From contig OZ024666.1 of the NCBI GenBank assembly GCA_964016415.1, positions 248,001 to 312,000 on the forward strand: 64,000 nucleotides of DNA, given 5' to 3'. Position 1 is the stretch's first letter. Every line of letters begins with the position of its first letter. The notes under the pieces were generated by a model that saw only the letters and a list, made by a program, of their open reading frames with translations, searched no databases and was not told where the DNA came from. The stretch is from Erwinia sp. (lineage in GTDB: Bacteria > Pseudomonadota > Gammaproteobacteria > Enterobacterales > Enterobacteriaceae). Below, piece by piece: positions 54,043 through 64,000 of the stretch. Both the position numbers and the translations under genes were made by a program.

Positions 54043-55761
54043 TTACTGCATTGACTCTTTATAAATGTAATCAACAATGGTGCTGATAATTTCCTCCGGT
54101 CCGGTAAGCCCGCCTTTTCCTACACAGACAAGCCCGGAAAAATCGCCACCGATAATACGCACCATATCGGTTTGAGGGATAACATAGTCAATCATATCAA
54201 TACCTGTAGCGCCGAGTTCTTTAAGTACATTGACCAGGGTATCGCCCCCGGTCATGTATAATCCACGGATAGCCTCAGGTGCGCTGGTTAGTATATTTTT
54301 CACAATCAGTCCCAGCCCTTTATTAATATTATCAGCCGCCTGGCCATGTTGTAGCTGGAAACGTCGCTCCTCTTCCTGCAGATCAAGTAGCCTGCCAGTT
54401 AATGCAGATTCAAAGACAAATAAGGCATTTTTATAGAGGCTGACGCATTTTTGTGCCTGCTCTACGATACGGTTTATTTCAATATCCGCAGCATTGGCCT
54501 GATCAATCAGCAGCTCAGCATCGACAGGAATATGGCAAACTCGCGAGTCATGGGTGATTAAATGTTGTAATTGTTGTTTCGTCACTGCTGTTGCGCTCCC
54601 GGCGACAATGACAATCGATCCCTGCTGCTGGTCTGCGGGTAATGGTTTCAGAGGCTGGCGCGGTTTCTCGCGCATTAGACCCCGACGCATAGCCAGTCGC
54701 TCTGTAAAGGGGCCGGGGTCTACGGCCAGCACATTCCAGTTCAGCGCAATCACTGCCTGTGCAATAACATCAATATCATCGAGTGTGATGGCATCGATGA
54801 CGATCACTCTTGATCCCTCTGACTGTCGGACCTGCAATTGGTGCCGAACAACACTTTCCCCCTGCATCACATCAGACAGTGCAATATGACCTACATGGTG
54901 TTACGTTTGATCGGCCAGCAGTTTTGGCACCCAGGATTCAGTTACTGGTGTACGAACATCGCGTGCAACATCGGTATAGGAGAGTGCCACGGAATCGATA
55001 ACGGAGTAACCACCGACAAGAATTCGTCGGGACTGGGGCATAGCGGGTACCACAACGGCAGTCGTTTCTTGTGGTAGCAGCGCCAGCATGGCGTCGATTT
55101 CGTAGCCAATACCGCCACGTAACGTGGTATCAATACGTTTGGTAAAATAGTGCACGCCGCGAGCTTTTAATTGCTCAACGGCGACGCTGACTCGCTGCTG
55201 GGCCTCGGCTTTCGGCAGTGGTCTGCTGTCACTGCTGATGACCATTGCCGGATAATCCACGTCATTGCGGGAAAACGATGCGGTGTCAAAAAAGGCGGCT
55301 GTTCTTAATCCGCTACGTGCCAGTAAGACACCGACTGTTGTTGCACCTGTCAGGTCATCGGCGACGATCCCCAGTTTGCCGCTTCCTCCTTCAGGGTAGA
55401 CAACCTCAATGTTGGCGGGAGTGACCCCTGAAACGTAGATATCTTCACGAATAAATTCTGCCAGTGGGCCACTTTTCCCGGTGTGATGCAGGTTAATAGT
55501 TGGGATACCGCGTTTGGGATACAGACCACAGCGCAGAGTGCCTCCGCAGTCAATCACCATGATGCCGATGTCATTTTCTGGCGGCTCGCCGTTTTTAAAC
55601 ACATCAATCGATGGCCAGCCTGTCAGTTCTACCAGTCTGTCGACTACTGCAGGACGGATCCCGCCGGTAATATAGGCTATTTTTTTAGGTTTATTGAGAG
55701 CGATACGGACTGGCCCGCCCCATCCTTTACTGCCCTTACTGATTAACAGATGCTTGTCCAT
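54043..55761 (-). pseudogene. Sorbitol-PTS EIIB domain fused to four-carbon-acid sugar kinase, with in-frame stop
   Basis: Residues 1 to about 122 are a sorbitol-type PTS EIIB domain like the N-terminus of Srl[26 protein letters not shown], the phosphocysteine region [16 protein letters not shown] (C72) and [17 protein letters not shown]. Directly after it, in the same frame, begins a DUF1537/OtnK-DtnK kinase ([30 protein letters not shown], and C-terminally LYMTGGDTLVNVLKELGA). At the junction the minus strand has AAGGAGG (55391-55385), a perfect ribosome site, suggesting two ancestral genes. A TAA at 54903-54901 after LLADQT interrupts the kinase; the same frame resumes with HHVGHIALSDVMQGE. 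One C-to-T change (CAA to TAA) explains it. Such kinases phosphorylate threonate or erythronate at O4. Confidence 0.9.
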
Positions 55762-55788
55762 TTTTCTGTCCCCGGAAGCAATACCGTA

Positions 55789-56796
55789 TTATTGGTGTTT
55801 CATTTTCCAGTAGCGAGCTGCGACTAATGTCGACTCCAGCATGCTGACAGTGCCTGCTTTACCTGTACCTGCAATATCAAAAGCGGTTCCGTGGTCTACT
55901 GAACTACGAATAAATGGCAGACCGAAAGTGATAGTGACGGAACGCTCAAAGTCGAGTGTTTTACAGGCAATATGTCCCTGGTCGTGATACAGCGATAAGA
56001 TGGCGTCGTACTTACCCAATTTGCCAAGGTGAAAGACGGAATCCGCCGGCACCGGACCAATGGCGTTGATGCCCATTTCTTGTGCGGCTTTCACTGCCGG
56101 GATCAGGTTATCTGCTTCTTCATGTCCGAACAGACCATTATCAGAAGCGTGTGGATTAAGGGCAGCAACGGCGATGCGCGGCTGTGGAATGTTCAGCCCG
56201 GTGAACTCATGATAAATTTGTTCGACACAGGCAAGCACGCGCTCTTTATAGGCGTAATCACAGGCATCTTTTAGCGGCATATGACGACTGACAAAAAAGA
56301 CACGCAGGTTCTGCACATGAAACATCGTCAAACCGTAGTCTGATCCTGTCTCAACCTGATAGATTTCGGTGTGACCGGGCAATTTACAACCGGCTAATTT
56401 GATCGCCTCTTTATGAATGGGCGCAGTAGATACCACATCAATGGCACCCTCCATCCCCAGTTCAATCGATTTCATGACATAATCGAGAGACATTTTTCCG
56501 GCAAGTTGCTGTACTTTCCCCCATCGGATATTGTCACAGTCATAGTCCCCGGTATCCAGTACATCCAGCGAGCCCCAGCTAAATTTTGCCTCACGTGGAT
56601 GCGAAATTTTATTGACTGGAAAATCACATCCCTGGATTCGCATGGCTCGTTCAATAATCGCTGTTGAGCCAATCAGAAATGGGTAACACTCATTGTAAAC
56701 CTCTTTGTCCATCATGGTCGCGACCGTGATTTCGGGACCAATCCCTGCAGGATCACCGAGAGTGATTGCAACGACAGGTTTTTTCTCTGCACACAT
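55789..56796 (-). CDS. pdxA2: PdxA2-type 4-phosphoerythronate/threonate dehydrogenase
   Basis: 335 residues of the PdxA family: ITLGDPAGIGPEI at the start, metal-binding histidines in LPGHTEIYQ, NPHASDNGLFGHEE and SLYHDQGHIACK. PdxA2 proteins encoded next to DUF1537 kinases oxidise and decarboxylate the 4-phospho sugar acid to dihydroxyacetone phosphate, while true PdxA works in vitamin B6 synthesis; the operon context favours PdxA2. First gene of the operon, followed by the EIIB-kinase gene after 27 bp. The start has a CAACCTCC complement, GGAGG, upstream. Confidence 0.9.
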   Translation of the reverse strand: MCAEKKPVVAITLGDPAGIGPEITVATMMDKEVYNECYPFLIGSTAIIERAMRIQGCDFPVNKISHPREAKFSWGSLDVLDTGDYDCDNIRWGKVQQLAGKMSLDYVMKSIELGMEGAIDVVSTAPIHKEAIKLAGCKLPGHTEIYQVETGSDYGLTMFHVQNLRVFFVSRHMPLKDACDYAYKERVLACVEQIYHEFTGLNIPQPRIAVAALNPHASDNGLFGHEEADNLIPAVKAAQEMGINAIGPVPADSVFHLGKLGKYDAILSLYHDQGHIACKTLDFERSVTITFGLPFIRSSVDHGTAFDIAGTGKAGTVSMLESTLVAARYWKMKHQ

Positions 56797-56826
56797 TGTC
56801 CAACCTCCTGAGATTAAAATCTTTCA

Positions 56827-56855
56827 TTTGTTCAACTGATAATCATATGAACAAA
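56827..56855. promoter_or_regulatory. Perfect inverted repeat in the divergent pdxA2/tpiA-like promoter region
   Basis: TTTGTTCA (56827-56834) and TGAACAAA (56848-56855), 13 bp apart. Related half-sites TGTTCAT recur at 56945-56951 and 56964-56970, and AACATATGTT (56939-56948) is a palindrome. This looks like an operator for a local repressor, which is not encoded in the window. Confidence 0.55.
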
Positions 56856-56882
56856 AAGCTATCTGATGTGGGTGAAATAAAT

Positions 56883-56898
56883 TGTGATAAACCGCACA
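56883..56898. promoter_or_regulatory. Probable CRP site between divergent operons
   Basis: TGTGATAAACCGCACA differs from TGTGA-N6-TCACA at one position. Located between the pdxA2-like and tpiA-like genes, suitable for catabolite control of a carbon-source operon. Confidence 0.55.
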
Positions 56899-57031
56899 AA
56901 AGGAATCATTACCAGATTTTCATACAAAAATGTGATCCAACATATGTTCATTACTATGATAATTGTTCATCTGATGTAAATCGCGGCATCATTACACCCG
57001 GTGCAGATTGTCAGATAGGGGAGTGAAAAAA

Positions 57032-57823
57032 ATGAAGAAAGCCGTGATGGTGGGGACCAGCTGGAAAATGAACAAAACCCTCGCTGAGGCGCTGGCCTGG
57101 TGTGAGGAAGTCTCAGAGGCGTTACCTCAGCTTTCACACCCACAGATTCAGCCGTTTGTTATTCCTCCGTTTACCCTTATTCACCCTGTCAGTGACTTTT
57201 TCCGGCAGCATGGGATCCCAATTCTCAGCGGTGGGCAAAACATGCACCAGTCGCCGGCCGGGGCATGGACCGGAGAGATTTCAGCCAGCATGCTAAGAGA
57301 TGCGGGAGCCTCACTGGTCGAGCTGGGGCACTCTGAGCGACGACAGGCATTCAATGAGAGTGATGCTGCAATCAATGAAAAAGTACACAGCGCGTTATCT
57401 CATGGCCTGCGCCCGTTGGTCTGTGTGGGAGACAGTGCGGCGGAGAAAACCTGGGGGGTTTCTGTTGAAAGCGTGCTGCGCCAGGTAAGCATTGCTTTGT
57501 ATCAGGTCAGTGCGGATCAGGCAGCTCAGGTGATCTTCGCTTATGAGCCGATATGGGCGATAGGTGAAAAGGGAACTCCGGCGTCGCCGGACCAGGTTGC
57601 CATATTACATGGTGCTCTGCGTAACATGCTCTGCACACGGTATGGTGAACAGGTGGGTAAGGTGATGACGTTATTATATGGTGGCAGTGTCTCGACGGAT
57701 AATTGCGAAGCCCTGTTTTCGCAGCCAGATGTCGATGGTCTCTTCATTGGGCGGGCTGCCTGGAGGGCTGATGGTTACTGTGAGATTGTGCGGCGTATCC
57801 GCAGGATGTTGCTTGCGGATTAA
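57032..57823 (+). CDS. Triosephosphate isomerase paralogue, L-erythrulose-1-phosphate isomerase type
   Basis: 263 residues from the ATG at 57032 (GGGGAG ahead of it). TIM-barrel with catalytic lysine in GTSWKMNKTLAEA, histidine in ELGHSERR, glutamate in AYEPIWAIGE, and the phosphate loop GGSVSTDN. The opening GTSWKMNKT (instead of GNWKMNG) and GGQNMH...GAWTGEIS are as I remember for the EryH/LerI group, which epimerises or isomerises L-erythrulose 1-phosphate, rather than housekeeping TpiA. Divergently transcribed from the C4 operon, sharing its regulatory region. Confidence 0.85.
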   Translation: MKKAVMVGTSWKMNKTLAEALAWCEEVSEALPQLSHPQIQPFVIPPFTLIHPVSDFFRQHGIPILSGGQNMHQSPAGAWTGEISASMLRDAGASLVELGHSERRQAFNESDAAINEKVHSALSHGLRPLVCVGDSAAEKTWGVSVESVLRQVSIALYQVSADQAAQVIFAYEPIWAIGEKGTPASPDQVAILHGALRNMLCTRYGEQVGKVMTLLYGGSVSTDNCEALFSQPDVDGLFIGRAAWRADGYCEIVRRIRRMLLAD

Positions 57824-58518
57824 TGTCGTCAGTAAAAGTCTGGTACTGGCTGAGTTAGGAACGGGTTGTTATCACATCATTGCAAACCCCCTGCATCGCT
57901 ATGCTGGTCGGGAAATCATATGGAATTTTTCAATGGCGAGCCTATCCCATCACAGCGGTTTGCCTGCCACGTTGAACCAGGTTAGTGCTCAAACTGGTTA
58001 TGCCTGCCGGGAAAGGCTCTGAGTTAAAAAGTGACTGCTAAATTAAATTAAAAAGCGTCGAATGAAGGAAACTTAAAGCATTATCTATTTTAATGTTTCT
58101 TTTGTGCTAATCTTTAGGGTAATAAGATTTCTAAAATGTAACCCCTTTGTTTTCCGAATACCTTAATGTTAATTACTCTTATCTCACTTTATTAATATTT
58201 ATTATTTTTTTGGAGTAAATTAACCATTATGAAAAAACTCCAAAAAAAGCCACAGCAGTGGGGTTGTTTAACTAACTAAAAGTCTTAATATCCGCTGCGT
58301 TCATGTGTTGCAAAAAAAAACAATTGTGCATATGTATTAACAATCAAGAGGGTGATTATATCATTCAGCAGGGCTTCTGTTTGTTGCGAATGAAAATTAA
58401 CCTATTGATTATTATGGAAGTGTTATTTTTATTTAATCACGTGAAACATATCTGAATTACACAGATGGATAGTGTGCGTAAGAGCGCATTAGAGATTTTA
58501 ACTTAAGGAAAAGTCAGC
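57824..58518. other. Intergenic region upstream of the fimbrial genes
   Basis: 695 bp, very AT-rich from about 58080 on, without a supported gene. It contains a perfect 12-bp inverted repeat, TTTTTTTGGAGT/ACTCCAAAAAAA (58205-58216 and 58237-58248, 20-bp spacer). The fimbrial promoter must lie in the right half. I did not find a pair of longer inverted repeats about 300 bp apart as in the E. coli fim switch. Confidence 0.5.
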
Positions 58519-59061
58519 ATGAAAATGACAGCATTAGCAGTGGTACTGGCAGCAACAGCAGGTATGAGCATGAATGTAAACGCCGCTAACCAGGGAAGTG
58601 GTAGCCTTACTTTCAAAGGTTCAATCATTGAAGCACCTTGCTCAATTAACCCTAACTCTTCTAATCAGGAAGTTGATCTGGGACAGGTTAACTCAGCACA
58701 ACTGAAAAACAGCGGTACCTCTACACCGCAGAACTTCCAGATCAACCTGGAAAACTGTGCATTAACCAAGAAAGAAGATGGCACCACTATTGCTCCTACT
58801 CTGAAATTGACGTTTGGTGGAGCTCCGGCAGTAGCAGGTAATAGCTCTTGGTTTGGTATCACTGGTAATGCAAGTGGCGCGGGTATCGTGATCACTGACG
58901 CTGCAAGCAACAAGATCCCAGTTGGCGGTTTAAGTGTGACTCGTAGCTTGCTGGAAGGCAGCAATACTCTGAGCTTCTCTGCTTACTTACAGGGTATTGG
59001 TTCAACTGTTACTCCTGGTAACTTCCAGTCTATCGTAGACTTTATTCTTGCTTACGAATAA
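58519..59061 (+). CDS. Type 1-like fimbrial major subunit
   Basis: 180 residues, chaperone-usher pilin. Signal peptide ending NVNA (about residue 22), then GSLTFKGSIIEAPCSI with the first cysteine and NFQINLENCAL with the second of the pilin disulfide, a variable middle and the C-terminal beta-strand with penultimate tyrosine (FILAYE) used for donor-strand complementation. AAGGAAA precedes the ATG. An adjacent chaperone gene is missing and the usher is truncated, so it probably cannot be assembled by this locus. Confidence 0.92.
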   Translation: MKMTALAVVLAATAGMSMNVNAANQGSGSLTFKGSIIEAPCSINPNSSNQEVDLGQVNSAQLKNSGTSTPQNFQINLENCALTKKEDGTTIAPTLKLTFGGAPAVAGNSSWFGITGNASGAGIVITDAASNKIPVGGLSVTRSLLEGSNTLSFSAYLQGIGSTVTPGNFQSIVDFILAYE

Positions 59062-59242
59062 GCCACGGTGATGAATCATATCCCTGGTTAACTCCAGGGA
59101 TATATTAAAACAAGAAAATAAACCGTTAACTGTGTGCGCTTTGACCGGCTACGAATCCATCTCCTGCAGCCATAGGCAACTGAGCAGGTAAGCGTACACA
59201 GATTGAATTTTTATCTTCTTTTTTTTCATTCTATTGGTATGA

Positions 59243-59494
59243 AGCGACTTTGGTAAAAGTAATGGCAAAGACGCACCCGAAGGTTCTGACAATTGGTTTA
59301 AATCAGCCGCTGCTTTAACAAAGTTTATCCTGTCGCCTGTTGGCGCATGGAGTAGTAGTCAGTCTGATTATTCACCGGGGTGCGTGATGAAGGATCTGGG
59401 TTACAGCGTCGTTATCTCCCGCAAGACTGATAAAAAAATGGGCAGTCTGGTTAATTTAAACTGCTGTTTCAATGAACAGAATGGATATGTGTAG
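59243..59494 (+). other. Open frame without start codon, possible gene remnant
   Basis: Between pilin and usher (59062-59536) a chaperone gene is expected but absent. One frame is open for 83 codons (59243-59494), has protein-like composition (SDNWFKSAAALTKFIL, then two adjacent cysteines in LNCCFNEQN) but begins straight after a TGA and lacks a proper start. I do not recognise it as a chaperone or pilin. It may be the 3' part of a deleted gene or chance. Confidence 0.35.
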
Positions 59495-59536
59495 TTGTGA
59501 TACTACGATGGCACAGACGATTAATGGAATAAATCA

Positions 59537-60801
59537 ATGTCATGTTGGAAACTACGCCCTTGTGCTGTATTGCTAATCGCAAGCTTTGCTTTTCCAGCCT
59601 GGTCGGTGGAGTTCAACACCGACATACTTGATGCGGAAGATAAAAGCAATATTGACCTGTCCAGGTTTTCTCAGGCGGGTTATATCATGCCGGGTACATA
59701 CTCTTTTACCGTAAAGCTTAATGAAAAAACCATTACTGAGCAGGACATAGATTTTAAAGAGACGCATCCGGATCAGAGTTCGGAGGTGGTCGTTCGGGCG
59801 TGTTTTAGCCCTGCTCAGATTGATTTACTGGGTCTGAAAGAGCAGGCATTAAAGAAAATCAGTTTTGATAATCAGGAACACTGCGCCGATTTATCTGCTT
59901 TGCAGGGCGTGGTTCTTCGCGGTGATATGTCAAAGTCAACGCTGTTCATTACGATTCCTCAGGTATGGCTGGAGTATAATAGCCCTAACTGGCTCCCCCC
60001 GGCGCGCTGGGAGGACGGGATTCCGGGTGCCATGTTTGACTATACAATCAATAGCAGTTTTACCCGTAACCAGCATCAGGGTAACGCCAGAAATATCAGT
60101 GGTACCGGTACGGCAGGGGCTAACTATGGCCCGTGGCGTCTGCGTGGTGACTGGCAAGCGAATTATATTAAAGATCGTCAGGAATCATCCAGCAGTCATC
60201 TCGACTGGAGCCGTATTTATGCCTTTCGCGCGCTGAGAAGCATGATGTCACGACTGATGGTTGGAGAAGACTACTTGAATTCTGACCTGTTTGATGCATG
60301 GCGCTTTACGGGTGCATCATTGATGAGTGATGAGAGTCAGTTGGCACCAAACTTGCGAGGCTACGCACCAGAAGTGGCGGGTGTTGCACGCACCAATGCC
60401 AAAGTCGTGGTGAGTCAGCAGGGCCGCGTGATTTATGAATCGAATGTTGCTGCAGGGCCTTTCCGCATCCAGGAGCTGAATAATGCCATCAACAGTGAGC
60501 TGGATGTGCGGGTTGAGGAACAGGATGGCACGGCGCAAACCTTTCAGGTTACCAGCGCCAGTGTGCCTTATCTGACCAGACCGGGACAAGTTCGCTACAA
60601 ATTTGCCACCGGACGTCCTTCAAATTACCAGCATAAGATGGAAGGTCCGTTATTTGCCACCTCAGAAGTTTCATGGGGAGTATCGAATAACTGGTCGGTG
60701 TACGCTGGGGCAATCATGTCACAAAAGTACACCAGCCTGGCAGTAGGGTTAGGACGTGATTTGTATAAATTGGGGGCGCTCTCTGTAGACGTTACACAGT
60801 C
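59537..60801 (+). pseudogene. Fimbrial outer-membrane usher, 3' half removed at the IS junction
   Basis: About 422 of the usual 830-870 residues. Signal peptide (FAFPAWS), N-terminal chaperone-binding domain (VEFNTDILD, then FSQAGYIMPGTYSFTVKLN), then the start of the beta-barrel (FDYTINSSFTRN) and the plug domain region (GYAPEVAGVARTNAKVVVSQQGRVIYE). The frame runs into the IS and stops at 60815. The barrel is incomplete, so the product cannot work as a usher. Confidence 0.92.
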
Positions 60802-60809
60802 TGTAGTGG

Positions 60810-61975
<1,166 letters not shown>

Positions 61976-62042
61976 TGGTTCACCTATAAGATGTTGAGGT
62001 GAGCATATCACCTCTGCTCAGGTGGCCAAATTCAGTGTGCCA

Positions 62043-63461
62043 CTACAGTTCGCAGGCTAAAGCCTGAGCTATTGAAATCCGTTGACGTTGTCCACCCGAT
62101 AGCGAAGCAGGGCGGCGTGTCAGCAGATGGCTATCAAGAGACACTAACGCTAACAGCTCAGTGATCCGTTGTTTTTTCTGCTGTGTATCCAGCCTTGAGT
62201 GAAGATCAAGCGGCTGCAATAGCACTTGTTCTACAGTATGTTGTGGATCAAAAGAACTTAAAGGATCCTGAACGATGGTTTGAATATGCGGACGAATAAC
62301 CCTGCGTTGACGTTCTTTTAACTTGCTCCATGGCTGATTGAGTAGTTGTATATCACCAGTATCAGGTGTTTGCAGGGCGAGGATCAGTTTGCCCAGTGTG
62401 GTCTTACCTGAACCAGAATCCCCAACAATGCCTACCGTTTCCCCTTTTTTAAGCGTTAATGAGACATCGTCTACCGCCTGCAGTGTGTCACCATTTGGCA
62501 GGCGAAAAGCACGCGAGACATGCTGAACGGATAACACAGTTTCGGGGCTATCGGCGGTTGTCGATACAGGAATGGAAGAGAGCAAAACATTTTGCAATGG
62601 GTCATGCCCTGTGAGCCAGGTCCCGCGAGACTGACGCGTGGGTACTGATGACAATAATTTTATTGTATAAGGATCCTGGGGGGAATTGAGCACCTGATGA
62701 ACAGGGCCACTTTCTCTCGGTCTGCCGTGCTGCATAACCACCACGCGGTCAGCAATGTCTGCAACCACCGATAAATCATGGGTGATTAATATGATACCGA
62801 TCCCCAGCCCGGCTAATGATCTGAACTCTTCGAGTATCTGCTTCTGGATCGTCGCATCAAGAGCTGTGGTAGGCTCATCTGCGATCAATACTGCGGGTTG
62901 TCCGGCTAATGCCGAGGCAATCAATGCTCTCTGGCGCAATCCTCCCGATAACTGGTGCGGGTACATTTGCGCACGATTGACGGGGTCAGGTATCCCTACC
63001 GTCTTAAGCAACGTATTCACCTGGGCGGGAATTTCTTTGCGTGAAGCTAGTTGGTGTGCCAGCAGAGGCTCAGCAATTTCCTGGCCTATCCGGCGCAGGG
63101 GATCTAAGGAGCTTAGGGCATCCTGTAACACAAAACCGATTTTACGCCCACGAATTTTACGCCACGCCGCCTGACTTTGATGTCGTAAATCGATCTCACC
63201 CTTACCGTGCTTATCCTCTCCGGTTAGTGCTAAGCGTTTCGCTGATACTTCCGCATTTGTACCGGCCAGGCCAACTAATGTCCTTGCAGTGACAGACTTT
63301 CCCGAGCCAGATTCACCGACTAAGGCAATAATTTCACCAGCATGTAAGGTAAAAGAGACACCAGTAACTGCATTAACCGCTTGCTCGTGGGATAAGAAGC
63401 GAACATGCAAATCTTCAACCTGCAAAATAGCTCGTCGTTGTTGAGTGAGGTCAGCATTCAT
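62043..63461 (-). pseudogene. Dipeptide/oligopeptide ABC transporter ATPase, C-terminus removed at the IS junction
   Basis: 472 codons of a double-ATPase protein of about 530-550 (YejF type). The first nucleotide-binding domain is complete (Walker A GESGSGKS, signature LSGGLRQR, Walker B VLIADEP, H-loop). The second has Walker A GDSGSGKT and the signature LSGGQRQRIS but ends at ALACE, where the IS supplies the stop codon TAG, so its Walker B and later parts are lost. The start overlaps the end of the permease gene upstream. Probably non-functional, or at best driven by one site. Confidence 0.9.
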
Positions 63462-64000
63462 TAAATATCACCTCGGGCGATTAATCGTTGCACTCGTCTG
63501 CCGAATAACGTAATGGTGATCACCGATAGTGCAATCACCGTGGCGGGCATCAAACTTATCCAGGGCGCACTGTCGAGATAGTTTCGGCCATCGGCCAGCA
63601 ATGCCCCCCACTCAGCAGTGGGGGGTGTGACGCCTAACCCCAAAAAGCTTAATGCTGATGCAGCCAGCACCGCGTGACCTACACCGATAGTGGCCAGGAT
63701 AATCAACGGGCGCAGGGTATTAGGGACAATATGCCGAAAAATAATCCGCCCGTAGGGTGATCCTAATGCCACAGCATGTTCGACAAAACCGGAGGATTTA
63801 ACCAATAACACTTGTGAACGCACCAGACGCGCATAACCGGCAATCGAGGCGATGCCAACTGCCAGTAGCGTATTTTCAGGCCCTCTTCCCATCACGGCAA
63901 TGACTAATAACGCTAACAGTAAATCAGGAAAAGCTAACAGAATATCCAGTATGCGCACCAGTGGGGCACGGATAAACCCTGGGGCGAGTACCGCCGCATT
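63461..64000 (-). CDS. Dipeptide/oligopeptide ABC transporter permease (DppC type, 3' part)
   Basis: C-terminal 179 residues; the gene continues beyond the right edge (the GTG at 63958 is internal). Binding-protein-dependent permease with the EAA loop EHAVALGSPYGRIIFRHIVPN and several helices (ILDILLAFPDLLLALLVIAV, ASALSFLGLG). Works with the ATPase encoded next to it, whose start overlaps by one base; a peptide- or nickel-type substrate is likely by family. Confidence 0.92.
   Translation of the reverse strand, partial: NAAVLAPGFIRAPLVRILDILLAFPDLLLALLVIAVMGRGPENTLLAVGIASIAGYARLVRSQVLLVKSSGFVEHAVALGSPYGRIIFRHIVPNTLRPLIILATIGVGHAVLAASALSFLGLGVTPPTAEWGALLADGRNYLDSAPWISLMPATVIALSVITITLFGRRVQRLIARGDI

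Overview
The window is a chromosomal stretch of a gammaproteobacterium of the order Enterobacterales. Gene order follows Escherichia coli over long runs: rpsU-dnaG-rpoD, tsaD, plsY, folB, uppP, cca, ygiM, ygiF, glnE, hldE, ubiK, ribB, dodA, ygiC-ygiB-tolC, nudF-yqiB-cpdA-yqiA-parE, mdaB, parC-plsC-ftsP. Protein sequences are diverged from E. coli, and the accessory genes (oxalate/formate-type MFS carrier, porin, fimbriae, copper receptor) fit an Erwinia/Pantoea-type member of the Erwiniaceae. That placement is an inference from gene content only.

Layout. 1-5755: the end of yjiA, yjiX and the pyruvate transporter btsT with three BtsR-type boxes upstream; then about 1.5 kb without genes that holds two tandem, diverged copies of a putative small-RNA unit, each preceded by a pair of LuxR-box-like palindromes; then a small module of a membrane protein, an ElbB paralogue and a possible winged-helix protein. 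6288-11629: ampH, opgB and a porin gene with two compensating frameshifts. 11734-25595: macromolecular-synthesis operon, tRNA modification and processing (tsaD, cca), lipid and cell-wall precursor genes (plsY, uppP), folB, ygiM, ygiF, glnE. 25663-29433: a copper-uptake insertion between glnE and hldE (DUF2946 protein plus TonB-dependent copper receptor), the receptor being broken by an IS3-family element and by an in-frame amber codon. 29660-48679: hldE, ubiK, FMN riboswitch and ribB, MFS carrier, dodA, ygiC-ygiB-tolC, nudF-yqiB-cpdA-yqiA-parE, mdaB, parC, plsC, ftsP.

48893-57823 is accessory. It has a NagB/6-phosphogluconolactonase-type gene, a frameshifted diguanylate cyclase, and a six-gene minus-strand operon (pdxA2-like; a sorbitol-PTS EIIB domain fused to a four-carbon-acid sugar kinase; KdgT-type permease; sorbitol-PTS EIIA; rpiB-type isomerase; transaldolase) divergent from a triosephosphate-isomerase paralogue of the L-erythrulose-phosphate-isomerase type. 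Together these look like a C4 sugar-acid or tetrulose-phosphate pathway feeding dihydroxyacetone phosphate and erythrose 4-phosphate into central metabolism. A PTS IIA/IIB relay is present without any IIC membrane domain. This is the most interesting candidate system in the window. The kinase carries an in-frame stop and rpiB a frameshift, so in this strain the pathway is probably damaged.

58519-64000: a fimbrial major subunit, a non-coding gap where a chaperone would be expected, an usher cut by a second copy of the same IS, and on the other side of that IS a dipeptide-type ABC transporter ATPase truncated at its C-terminus. This IS has no matching target duplication, so it marks a rearrangement junction.

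The number of broken genes (porin, copper receptor, diguanylate cyclase, rpiB, sugar kinase, usher, ABC ATPase, IS copy 1) points to a genome losing accessory functions. Several lesions are single-base changes in homopolymers, however, and could be sequencing errors; the nonsense codons, the IS insertions and the transposase Asp-to-Asn change are less easily explained that way. I found no tRNA, rRNA, CRISPR array or prophage.
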